Below are positions 25,587-33,891 of a stretch of 64,000 bases of DNA, in pieces. The DNA lies in NCBI GenBank assembly GCA_963735495.1, contig CAVTLG010000014.1:248001-312000 (forward strand), in the 5' to 3' direction. The notes beneath the pieces are model-generated. The model was not told the origin of the DNA, did not search any database, and saw only the letters and a list, made by a program, of their open reading frames with translations. Numbering within the stretch: position 1 is the stretch's first letter; each line of letters starts with the position of its first letter. The DNA is from CAVTLG01 sp963735495. GTDB lineage: Bacteria; Chloroflexota; Ktedonobacteria; Ktedonobacterales; Ktedonobacteraceae. A program made the position numbers and the translations under genes.

Positions 25587-27327
25587 TCATATAGGCAATG
25601 TAAAGTGGAAAGTGCTACCGGTATTCTGGTTACTAGTGAGCCAGATACGACCCCCATGTCGATCAATAATCGCCTTTGCCACGTAGAGTCCCAGGCCAAT
25701 ACCTGCATATTGCTGGCTCGCTATGTTGTGGACCCGGTAGAAGCGCTCGAAAAATGTGGTCGAAGTGTTCTGGACTGACGCCGACACCCTGGTCGCTGAT
25801 GCTCACCTGGTACTCATCCCCCTGTTTGTCTAAGCCGACGGTGACGAGACCTCCATTGGGAGAATACTTGACGGCGTTGTCCAATAGATTGCCAATGACC
25901 TGGCCGATGCGCGCGCGGTCAGCCATTACCTTGGTATCCTGTATATTGATTTCCAGGAAAATCGTATGTTGTTCTGCGCTAGCCTGAACGGAACGGGTAT
26001 TTTCTGTCAGTAAGTCAGCCAGGTAGAAAGCTTCGTAGTGGAGATTGAGTTGTCCCCATTGTACCTGCGAGAGATCGAGCAGGTCGTTTACCAGGCGCTC
26101 CAGGTGTTCGGTCTGGCTTTGCACAATATTCAGACTGCGCAGATCGTACTGCTCCGGCAAATCAGTGGCGGCATGGGCCTGTTCTTGCTGGAGTAAGTCT
26201 TTGCGCAAACGGCGTTCGATGCGTCGCACCAGGTGTTGTGTATAGCCCTTGATAGCGGTGAGTGGTGTACGCAATTCATGTGAGACTACTGATACAAACT
26301 CATCTTTGAGGCGCTCAACCTGCTTGTTTGAAGTGACGTCGTTGAGCACCGCAACCACGCCTATTGGCTGCGTTGAAAGGCTATTGGCATCGTGGAGCGG
26401 AGCCGCGCTGATGTTTAACGTCAGCGGTACCCTTTCTTTCTCTTTGCCCACGACCAGTTCCTGGTTCTTCACGATGTTGCCAGCCAGCGCCTGGCGTGTG
26501 ATCTCGGCCAGTCGTGGGAGCCATGGTATATCGTACATCTCGACCAGCTGATCCAGGGGGATCTCTTGCTTGAGATCGACCTGCGCCTGCGCGAGGAGCT
26601 GCTGGGCGGAGGTATTGAGCGAGGTAATCGCTCCCTGCTCGTTGGTGATGAAAAGGCCCTCGGCCATACTGCCGATGATCAATTCCAACCGCATACGCTC
26701 GAGTTCGGCCTGTCGCCAGAGCGCGTTTTCGCGTTCGCGTAAACGCACATTTTCCAGCGCGACCGCTGCGTAGTCTGCGATCATCGTGGTGAATTGTAAA
26801 AGGTCGGTATCAAAGGTTCGTTCTTGTTCATCGAAGAGGCTGAGCATGCCAATGATGCGATTCTCGACGGTCAGTGGAATGTTCAAACAAGAGCCAATGC
26901 TCGAACCCATGTTATCCCCCTGGGACCAATCGCGGGCGAGTTCGTCTGGCGCATCAAAGTAGGCCGTACGAGCAAGCTGTTGGGGGGTAGTGTGGGGAAA
27001 GTTGAGCGCATTGGCGGCACTGGAAATGCGCTGGATCATTGACTCTAAAAACGCGGCATCGAGAGGATAACAGGGGATGATAAAAAGTTCAAACGGGTCG
27101 CTCTTGAGTAAGATACAACACGCCGAGAAGCGGTATATTTCTTGCAACGCGGCGAGCAGCGCGCGATGCACTTGAAAACGATCAATCGCTGCGACAAACC
27201 GTTTCCCCACCGTATTGAGATACTGTATCTCGTGACGTAGGGCCGTCAGATGGTTTCCACGTGGCCCGCTCGACGCGTGAAACGGGCTGTCTGCAACCTG
27301 TGACTCCGATTGCACGCTGCTCTCCAT
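25587..27327 (-). CDS. GAF-PAS sensor histidine kinase, reading frame interrupted by a +1 frameshift in the ATPase domain
   Basis: Starts at 27327 (MESSVQSESQ) with AAGGAG upstream. Order: GAF domain (~30-190); PAS domain (~215-330, from LIIGSMAEGLFITNEQGAI); HisKA with phospho-acceptor VSHELRTPLTAIKGY (~350); HATPase with N-box GNLLDNAVKYSPNGG and G1 box SDQGVGV. After EHFDHIF the frame is lost and continues off-frame to a stop at 25663. In the +1 frame the expected ERFYRVH...GIGLGLYVAKAIIDRHGG (G2 box) runs to a stop at 25587. One base too many in the T5 run (A5 at 25750-25754 on the plus strand) explains it: mutation, sequencing error or slippage at TTT-C. There is no membrane helix, so it is a cytoplasmic sensor. 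No response regulator is adjacent. Confidence 0.85.
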
Positions 27328-27335
27328 GTCGCTCC

Positions 27336-27713
27336 TTACTGTAACTGTCTCAGTTGATCTGTTACTTCATCATGGATCGGGGGTGCGATCAAATCACCTG
27401 TCAATTCCCGCAATCCGGCAAAACACTCATCGAGCAATGCATTCAGGCCCTCAGCAAGCTCTGTTGAAGTAACACCGGAGATTTGCTCATGTATGATTGA
27501 AGGAACAATATCGGTATAAGGACGGTTGACGAGACACCGTAAAAAGGGATATTTCCCTTTGACACGCCTGGCTGCACCTTGTACCAGGGCACGGGTTGTA
27601 GCTTTGCCTAGAAATGGTGCGACTCGCTCATCGATCAACCCAATGGCCTTAAGGTACGCCTCTGTAACTTGCTCACGGGAGACGGAAGAGGAGTTGTCAT
27701 GTCTGAATAACAC
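27336..27713 (-). CDS. Small protein co-encoded with the sensor kinase, unknown function (125 aa)
   Basis: Not recognised. The GTG at 27713 has AGGGAGG six bases upstream and is preferred to another GTG at 27749. The protein is soluble and mostly helical: EAYLKAIGLIDERVAPFLGKATTRALVQGAARRV, then a central Pro/Tyr segment, then an acidic helical C-terminus (GLNALLDECFAGLRELTGDL). It ends 8 bp before the sensor kinase start, so the two are surely translated from one mRNA. A role as sensory or accessory partner of the kinase is the natural inference. Confidence 0.75.
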   Translation of the reverse strand: MLFRHDNSSSVSREQVTEAYLKAIGLIDERVAPFLGKATTRALVQGAARRVKGKYPFLRCLVNRPYTDIVPSIIHEQISGVTSTELAEGLNALLDECFAGLRELTGDLIAPPIHDEVTDQLRQLQ

Positions 27714-27756
27714 TATGCCCTCCCTTCGCTGCTGATTAACACTCTCCACTTTGTAT

Positions 27757-27822
27757 TATATCATAGTCACCTATATATTGTAAGTGTATAGTACCTACAA
27801 TGATATAGTGACCGATGATATA
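27757..27822. promoter_or_regulatory. 66-bp AT-rich dyad upstream of the sensor-kinase operon
   Basis: TATATCAT (27757-27764) and ATGATATA (27815-27822) are perfect inverted arms. Inside, GTCAC/GTGAC and TATATTGTA/TACAATGATATA continue the symmetry imperfectly. It lies about 45 bp upstream of the 125-aa gene, where a promoter and operator would be expected. Confidence 0.5.
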
Positions 27823-27992
27823 GTTTATCTACTCCTGCATCTAATTCCAATTCCGTTAAGTGGGTCGTGCGAGAGCAGGGGTTTCTGTCACCTCTTCAGG
27901 AAGCGGGTGTAACACGAAACCCCCAAAGGTCAAGTGAAGACTTAGGTTGCATAGGGAGTCGCCAAAGCCCTGTTGCCTGTGCCGGAGAGATC

Positions 27993-30608
27993 TCAGACCA
28001 GACGGAAGAGACGTGCCAGCCACAGACGGAAGCCGTGCAGGGGTGGCTTTTCCTGTGGGTCATGGCCCGCGGCCATGTCGATCAGGCGTTGTCTGCCCCG
28101 CTCTTGTCGATTGCGCTCTTCTTCGGCTGCTTCTTGCGCGTCATAGCGTTCGCGCTGCTCATCAATGGCGCGTGCGAAATGCTCAGGACGTATCTGGAAG
28201 CGTACCGTGGGTATGACTGGCGCGGCTGGATTATTTTGTGCAGCATCAGTCGTTGTATCGTGCTGTTCATTCAACTCGTCTGTGTGCCGCGACTCGGCCA
28301 CAGGCGTCACCTGGACCTGCCCCAGGCCAAGCTTGGGCGTAATCCATTCGCGCAGTGCGAGCAGTGCAGCCCGTCGGCAGATGGCTTCGATGTCAGCACC
28401 GCTACGTCCAGGCGTAATTTTTGCCAGTTCCTCGACGGTAATATCCGGGGTGATTGGTCGCCCGCGCAGGTGTACCGCGAAAATGGCACGCCGCTCGTTG
28501 TCGTCGGGCGCTTGTAGTTCGACTGTCAGATCGAAGCGTCCGGGTCGCAGCAGCGCAGGATCGATCAACTCAGGTCTGTTGGTTGCCGCCAACATAATGA
28601 CGCCTTCGCGGCCTTCAATACCATCCATTTCAGTCAGTAACTGAGCGATCACCCGATCACCCACGCCGCCGTCGAAGGAACCACCCCGGCGTGGCGCGAG
28701 CGCGTCGAGTTCGTCGAAGAAGACAATACAGGGTGCGGCCTGTTTGGCATGGCGGAATACTTCGCGAATGCCCTTCTCGGACTCGCCTACCCACTTGGAG
28801 AGCAATTCTGGTCCTTTAATGGAGATGAAACTGGCCTCGCATTGATTGGCCAGCGCACGCGCAATCAATGTTTTTCCTGATCCAGGAGGGCCTGAGAGTA
28901 GGACGCCACGTGGTGGCTCGACCTTTGCATTGGCATAGATTTCCGGGAAGCGTAAAGGCCATTCGACACCTTCGGTCAGAATGTTTTTTGCGTACTCCAG
29001 GCCGCCGATGTCGTCCCATGATGTTTCGCTGACTTCGACGTACACCTCGCGCGTCGTAGAAGGTTCAACCTCGCGCAGAGCGGCCTGGAAATCAGCCATT
29101 GTGATATTGAGGCTGACCAGGGTCTCATAAGGGATATAGCCACGCTGGTAATCGATGTGCGGCAGCACGCGTCGTAACGCAATCATCGCCGCTTCGCGGC
29201 AGAGCGCTTCCAGGTCTGCGCCCACAAAGCCCGGCGTCAATTGTGCCAGGCGCGCAAGATCAATGTCATTAGCCATGGCGGCATTTTTGCTATGGATTTG
29301 CAGGATCTCCAGGCGTCCACGCACATCGGGTACGCGCAAGGCGATCTCGCGGTCAAAGCGTCCAGGACGGCGCAGGGCAGGATCAAGAGCGTTTGGCTGG
29401 TTTGTTGCTCCAATCAGTACGACCTGTCCGCGTGATTCCAGACCATCCATCAGTGCGAGCAGTTGTCCAACGATGCGTCGCTCGACCTCGCCGCCGGTTT
29501 CTGCACGTTTGGGCGCGAGGGCATCCAATTCGTCGATGAAAATGACACTTGGTGCGCGCTTTTGGGCTTCAAGAAAGACCGAACGCAGGCGGGACTCACT
29601 CTCGCCATAGAACTTATTGATGATTTCTGGTCCATTGATAATGAAAAATGAGGCATTGGTCTCTGCTGCCACAACGCGTGCGATCAGCGTTTTGCCGGTG
29701 CCGGGAGGACCGTAGAGTAAAACGCCCTTCGGTGGCTCGACTCCCAGGCGATCAAAGACGGCAGGATATTTAAGCGGTAGCTCGATCATTTCTCGAATGC
29801 GCTGCAACTCTTTACCCAATCCGCCAATGTCTTCATAGCTGACACGACCGGGTGTGCCATTTGACGCGCCACGGGCCTGCGCGCGTATGATGGTTCCTGG
29901 TTGCACCAGAACAGCCTCGACATCCGCGTCTGGCAGTGGTGGTTGGATGATGGGAAGTTCGCCCGTTGTTTTGTGCTGCAACGTGTAGGCTGGTGTAGCG
30001 GGCGTTGTACCAATAATAAGAAACTCGCGTGGTGCGGCACCGGGCGTCCCGACGCGCAACAGGTCTCCAATGGTAACTGGCAATCCCACCAGGTAGCGTG
30101 TGATGTATTGCAGGTCGCTTTCCTGGATGGGCGCACCACCGCTGAGAGGGAGCAGTGTCACTTTTTCAGCGACGCGTACTCTGGCCTTACGTACCGTGAC
30201 GCGTTCTCCCAGGCCGGATGCGCTGTTCTGACGCACCTGGCTATCCATCTGGATCGATTGATGACCACGATCCGCCAGAGCGCTTTGTACGACCTTGGCC
30301 GCCGTTGTACGTGTGCCAATAACCATCACAATATCGCCCGGCTGGCAGCCTAAACGAGCTATATCCTGCGGATCAATACGCGCCACGCCTCGCCCGACCT
30401 GGATACCTTCCACGACGACGAGTTGCAGTTCGTCTACTGTTGGCGGTTCATTTATGGTCTCATTATGGTTATCTATCATAGATATTGGTGTAGGAATAGT
30501 AGGGTTTTCCATTGTATTTTCCGGTGACAGCTTGGCTGTGGTGCGTGTTGTCGTATGGAAACCACCATCAGCGTCACTCGTGCGAATATCGCGTGGTTCC
30601 TCCATCAT
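27993..30608 (-). CDS. CDC48/VAT-type double AAA+ ATPase
   Basis: An 871-residue protein with the full CDC48 (p97/VAT) architecture. A ~55-residue variable leader is followed by a CDC48_N double-psi barrel and CDC48_2 region (~58-240). D1 AAA follows, with Walker A GPPGTGKT, Walker B FIDELDALAPKR and Arg finger RRPGRFD. D2 AAA has GPPGSGKT, FFDELDALAPRR and LLRPGRFD. A charged C-terminal tail of ~90 residues (DAQEAAEEERNRQERGRQR) follows. Such hexamers unfold or extract proteins using ATP, feeding proteases such as the proteasome in archaea; some Actinobacteria and Chloroflexota carry homologues. No proteasome or ubiquitin-like gene is adjacent. GGAGAGAG precedes two tandem ATGs (30608, 30605); either may start. 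Confidence 0.93.
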   Translation of the reverse strand: MMEEPRDIRTSDADGGFHTTTRTTAKLSPENTMENPTIPTPISMIDNHNETINEPPTVDELQLVVVEGIQVGRGVARIDPQDIARLGCQPGDIVMVIGTRTTAAKVVQSALADRGHQSIQMDSQVRQNSASGLGERVTVRKARVRVAEKVTLLPLSGGAPIQESDLQYITRYLVGLPVTIGDLLRVGTPGAAPREFLIIGTTPATPAYTLQHKTTGELPIIQPPLPDADVEAVLVQPGTIIRAQARGASNGTPGRVSYEDIGGLGKELQRIREMIELPLKYPAVFDRLGVEPPKGVLLYGPPGTGKTLIARVVAAETNASFFIINGPEIINKFYGESESRLRSVFLEAQKRAPSVIFIDELDALAPKRAETGGEVERRIVGQLLALMDGLESRGQVVLIGATNQPNALDPALRRPGRFDREIALRVPDVRGRLEILQIHSKNAAMANDIDLARLAQLTPGFVGADLEALCREAAMIALRRVLPHIDYQRGYIPYETLVSLNITMADFQAALREVEPSTTREVYVEVSETSWDDIGGLEYAKNILTEGVEWPLRFPEIYANAKVEPPRGVLLSGPPGSGKTLIARALANQCEASFISIKGPELLSKWVGESEKGIREVFRHAKQAAPCIVFFDELDALAPRRGGSFDGGVGDRVIAQLLTEMDGIEGREGVIMLAATNRPELIDPALLRPGRFDLTVELQAPDDNERRAIFAVHLRGRPITPDITVEELAKITPGRSGADIEAICRRAALLALREWITPKLGLGQVQVTPVAESRHTDELNEQHDTTTDAAQNNPAAPVIPTVRFQIRPEHFARAIDEQRERYDAQEAAEEERNRQERGRQRLIDMAAGHDPQEKPPLHGFRLWLARLFRLV

Positions 30609-30872
30609 CTCTCTCCTTATCCTACAAAGACATAATCAATGCTGAATGCATCGTATCAATTGCTCTAACATGTACGCTTATGCGTGGGGAAAGTTGGATG
30701 CATGCGTGACCACCCGCTATTTTGTCTCGCTAATTTGTATGCCTGCTCGGCGAGACGGTCTGAGCAAGTGACACTATGATCTACCTTACACCCCATTTGG
30801 TGCAGAAAGTAGTTGACTTTTAACAGAGATGCCTTGATCAGCTTCTATCTTACCTCAAGAGGCTTTCATGCC

Positions 30873-32165
30873 TCATTCTTTCCCCCCAATTGTACAAAGT
30901 TGAGCTAAGACTGTTGCCAGCGCATGATCAAAGATATCTATGGCGGTATCAATCTCACTTTCGGAGATTGTGAGTGGAGGAGCCATGCGGAAATAGTTCT
31001 TGCGCATTGCCATGGAGAGCCCGCATCGCAAACACTCATCTTCAACTGCTTTCGCCAGGGCATACGCTGGCTGTTTCGTAGTACGATCTTCTACGAGTTC
31101 TACCCCAACGAGCAATCCTTTTCCTCGTACATCACCTATCTGCTCATAACGACTCTGAAGTTCTCGCAAGCGTGCCATCAGATACTCCCCACGCAGTTGT
31201 GCCCGCTCCGCCAGCGACTCTTCCTCAATGATCTTAATGACGGCGAGGCCAGCGGCAGCAGGAAGTGGATCGAAGGCATGTGAGGTAATTTGACTGTAGC
31301 CTTTTTGATAGCATTCCTCCTCGATAGCTGAAGTAGTGACCGTTGCTGAAAGAGGAAGCCCGCCACCAAGTGTCTTGGAAAACGAAAGGATGTTAGGCTC
31401 GACTGCATACAGTTCGAAGCCAAATCTTGTGCCTAATCTACCAAAGCCTGTTTGGGCTTCGTCGAGAATCAAGAGCATGCCATGATCATCACATAGTTTG
31501 CGTAAACGCTGGAAGTAATCAGATGGTGGAACAATAACCCCTCCTGCTGACAACACTGGCTCAGCTATCATCGCGCATAGCTCACCGACCGATTGCTGTT
31601 CAACCATCTCAAAACCTGCTTCTAAGCATGAGCAGTCGCAGGTGCCATTGCAATGGCGGATAGGGCATCGATACGCATAAGGAGCCGGTATGGTGAGGGT
31701 ACCGGGCACCGATGGACCATAGCCTGCATGCCCTCCCGCCAAGTTGAGCGAAGCAACCCCTGCCTGTAAGCCGTGCCACGCTCTGGTCAACCCCACAACT
31801 TCGAAACGTCCTGTGTACATTTTGGCCATTCGTAAGGCTGCTTCGTTGGCTTCTCCTCCGGTATTCATGAGGAGTACTTTGTCGAGGGAAGGTGGTAGAA
31901 GCTCAACAAGCTGTTCTGCAAGGGCGAGCACTGCTTCAGAGAGCATCCGAGAGTTGAGATGAATCACTTCTTCGAGTGATTGCTGCACAGCACTGCAAAT
32001 TCGGGGATGATTATGGCCGATGGCTGCACATATGTGTCCAGAAGTGAAGTCGAGAAGACGTTGACCATCTGTCGTCTCAATCCATGAACCAGAGGCTCGC
32101 GCTACAACGAATGACTTGAAATGATGGAAATAGCGGATCAGAAAGCGTTCACGTTCATCGTGCAT
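30873..32165 (-). CDS. Class III aminotransferase, 2,2-dialkylglycine decarboxylase-like
   Basis: A 430-residue PLP enzyme. Fold type I class III motifs are clear: GGEANEAALRMAK (~103-115), the stacking Trp in RAWHG (130), the PLP-pyridine Asp in LLILDEAQTGFGR (~235), and the Schiff-base Lys264 in SFSKTLGGG. From memory it aligns without gaps over these blocks with 2,2-dialkylglycine decarboxylase (offset 8), which couples decarboxylation to transamination. The enzyme's key Gln (Gln52 there) is His44 here (TSGHICA), so decarboxylation is not assured. A Cys-rich stretch (CPIRHCNGTCDCSC, ~167-180) is present. A cupin gene lies just upstream and a LysR gene diverges beyond it. A generic aminotransferase remains possible. 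Confidence 0.83.
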   Translation of the reverse strand: MHDERERFLIRYFHHFKSFVVARASGSWIETTDGQRLLDFTSGHICAAIGHNHPRICSAVQQSLEEVIHLNSRMLSEAVLALAEQLVELLPPSLDKVLLMNTGGEANEAALRMAKMYTGRFEVVGLTRAWHGLQAGVASLNLAGGHAGYGPSVPGTLTIPAPYAYRCPIRHCNGTCDCSCLEAGFEMVEQQSVGELCAMIAEPVLSAGGVIVPPSDYFQRLRKLCDDHGMLLILDEAQTGFGRLGTRFGFELYAVEPNILSFSKTLGGGLPLSATVTTSAIEEECYQKGYSQITSHAFDPLPAAAGLAVIKIIEEESLAERAQLRGEYLMARLRELQSRYEQIGDVRGKGLLVGVELVEDRTTKQPAYALAKAVEDECLRCGLSMAMRKNYFRMAPPLTISESEIDTAIDIFDHALATVLAQLCTIGGKE

Positions 32166-32218
32166 AGTCGTTCCCTTTCAATACTAGTGATAAACAAAGG
32201 ACACAGAGAAGGTCGTAC

Positions 32219-32494
32219 CTACGGCGAGACGTCTAGAGCAGAAGGCGAATACAGAATAACAGAAAGAGCTCGTCCCCCTGCCACAGAACTATAAGTATAG
32301 GGAAGATCGGCAGAGAACCAGACGGCATCTCCCGGTTGTAAGAGCACCTCCCTACCTGCTGGCCCGAGGCGGAGATCTCCCGTGAGACAATGTAGGAATT
32401 CCAATGTTCCAGGTAAGTGAGCCGCAGAGCGGTACATCACCCCTTCAGGTAGGTTCAACTCCTCATGCCAATGCCATACCTCTCTCCCTTTCAA
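32219..32494 (-). CDS. Single cupin domain resembling the effector half of XRE-cupin regulators (91 aa, TTG start uncertain)
   Basis: The chain reads like the C-terminal sensory cupin of XRE-cupin transcription factors: a LPEGVMYRSAAHLPGTLEFL strand pair, then LTGDLRLGPAGREVLLQPGDAVWF, then ADLPYTYSSV. The usual N-terminal helix-turn-helix is absent and there is no room for it before the divergent lysR. So it is either a free-standing cupin or the remnant of a truncated regulator. The start is weak: TTG at 32494 has no Shine-Dalgarno sequence, and an ATG at the VMYRS position follows GAAGGGG. It lies 53 bp upstream of the aminotransferase gene on the same strand. Confidence 0.65.
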   Translation of the reverse strand: MKGREVWHWHEELNLPEGVMYRSAAHLPGTLEFLHCLTGDLRLGPAGREVLLQPGDAVWFSADLPYTYSSVAGGRALSVILYSPSALDVSP

Positions 32495-32537
32495 TGCAGT
32501 AAGAAGTATCAGTTAAGGAAAGTGTACAAGGAGGAGG

Positions 32538-32567
32538 TTGTCTTTTCAAGACGATAACGGCTATACT
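32538..32567 (+). promoter_or_regulatory. Putative lysR promoter
   Basis: TTGTCT (32538-32543), an 18-bp spacer, TATACT (32562-32567). The palindrome at 32570-32588 begins three bases after the -10, so a bound regulator would block this promoter, consistent with autorepression. Confidence 0.55.
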
Positions 32568-32569
32568 AG

Positions 32570-32588
32570 CTATCGAATTATTCGATAG
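32570..32588. promoter_or_regulatory. Palindromic operator candidate between lysR and the aminotransferase genes
   Basis: CTATCGAA-TTA-TTCGATAG, perfect 8-bp arms around three bases. It carries the ATC-N-GAT dyad and T-N11-A spacing expected of LysR-type boxes and sits in the divergent gap, 16 bp before the lysR start. Confidence 0.65.
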
Positions 32589-32604
32589 GTCTGGAGGCAA
32601 ACTC

Positions 32605-33531
32605 ATGGATATCAATCACCTGGTCGCTTTTGAACGGATCGTTCGTGAAGGAAGTTTCAGTGCAGCAGCCCGACTGTTAGACATCCAACAGTCCACGATT
32701 AGCGCTCGTATCCAACTGCTGGAACAAGAGGTTGGGGGACCACTCTTCACGCGTGGCGGTCGCAAGCCGACACTGACAGAACGAGGCATCAGTTTTTTGC
32801 CCTACGCCCGTCGCATCCTGGAACTGCATCGGGAAGGGATTGAAGCAGCACACCTGGCGCAGGAGGGCAAGAGCGGACGAATGAGCATAGGGACACTACC
32901 ATCGGTAGCTGAGGGATTTCTGGGTTCTGCCATTGCCCGTTTTCACACCCTGTACCCCCAGGTAAACCTCTTTGTTCGTCTGGGTGAAAATGAGCATATC
33001 GTCGCGATGCTCTATGATGGAACGGTCAAGGTCGGCCTGGTCACCTGGCCGTTCTTGAACACAACGCTGATGCCTCTGCTGCACTTTCGCGAGCCATTAG
33101 TCCTGGTCGTATCGGCAAAGCATCCGTTGGCAGAAAAGGGAAGGGTCACCCGAGAAGATCTCCAACAGATGGGGAAACCATTTCTCTTTGTCAATTGGGG
33201 GCCATCGGCACAAACGCTCCTTTCGTACCTTACTGCACTGATGGGATCAACCATTGAGATCTCTTTTATGATACTACGCTATCTGTTGCTTCATGGGATC
33301 GGGACAGCATTGCTGACGCGTCCACTCGTTGCAGAAGATCTGGCCGCAAGGAGGCTGGTCGAACTCCATGTGGATGGCTTGCCAGACAGCTTTCGCGAAA
33401 CGGCACTTGTGCAATTGGCTCATGAGAGAATACCGAAGACACCGTTGGCAGAGTTCATCCATATTCTGCGCGAGGAAGCTGGCGAGCTATGTATCTCTGA
33501 AAGCCGATCAAAGAACGAGCCATCTGCATAA
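32605..33531 (+). CDS. LysR-family transcriptional regulator
   Basis: A 308-residue LysR protein of normal size. The N-terminal winged helix (MDINHLVAFERIVREGSFSA... to ~residue 65) contains the usual AARLLDIQQSTISARIQLLE recognition region. The linker helix and a two-lobed effector domain (~90-295; GRMSIGTLPSV, LVVSAKHPLAEKGRV, GIGTALLTRPLV) follow. It is divergent from the cupin-aminotransferase pair with an 8-3-8 palindrome between them, so by the common LysR arrangement it probably controls that pair and itself, responding to a related small molecule (inference). The effector is unknown. Confidence 0.9.
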   Translation: MDINHLVAFERIVREGSFSAAARLLDIQQSTISARIQLLEQEVGGPLFTRGGRKPTLTERGISFLPYARRILELHREGIEAAHLAQEGKSGRMSIGTLPSVAEGFLGSAIARFHTLYPQVNLFVRLGENEHIVAMLYDGTVKVGLVTWPFLNTTLMPLLHFREPLVLVVSAKHPLAEKGRVTREDLQQMGKPFLFVNWGPSAQTLLSYLTALMGSTIEISFMILRYLLLHGIGTALLTRPLVAEDLAARRLVELHVDGLPDSFRETALVQLAHERIPKTPLAEFIHILREEAGELCISESRSKNEPSA

Positions 33532-33753
33532 CAGTCATTTACAGCAAATGAGTCTCCTTACTGCCCTGGTCTATTGTGGGTAGTACTTTTTGGTGATGCT
33601 ATCAGGATGTTATAGCTGCTCCAATCTGCTGCATCTTTCCTAAGTAGGGAGCCATCGCTGCCAGTTGTACAGGCAGGGCGCCGTGACCTGCGCGGGAATC
33701 GCATAATAGTACCAGGAGCTTATTTTTCTAAGCATTCTTAGCGTATCCTTATA

Positions 33754-33782
33754 TTGCTAAACGAATTCTTCTGCGTTATACT
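33754..33782 (+). promoter_or_regulatory. Putative ftsH promoter, in the 360-bp gap 33532-33891
   Basis: TTGCTA (33754-33759), a 17-bp spacer, TATACT (33777-33782). The expected leader is about 100 nt. Nothing else in the gap is supported. Confidence 0.6.
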
Positions 33783-33891
33783 ACCCAGAAGTGTCATGCT
33801 GAGTAGCAAAAATACGCAGTGATGTAGTTTGAAACAGTTCGTGTGGTAGTTTTTATGCATGGAGAAGAATAGAAGGGTCTGACGGTATCAC

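Noticed and set aside
27867..28517. 216-codon plus-strand frame overlapping the 3' end of the CDC48-type gene
   Set aside because: Most of it is the antisense of well-supported CDC48 coding sequence; no start site or domain is visible.
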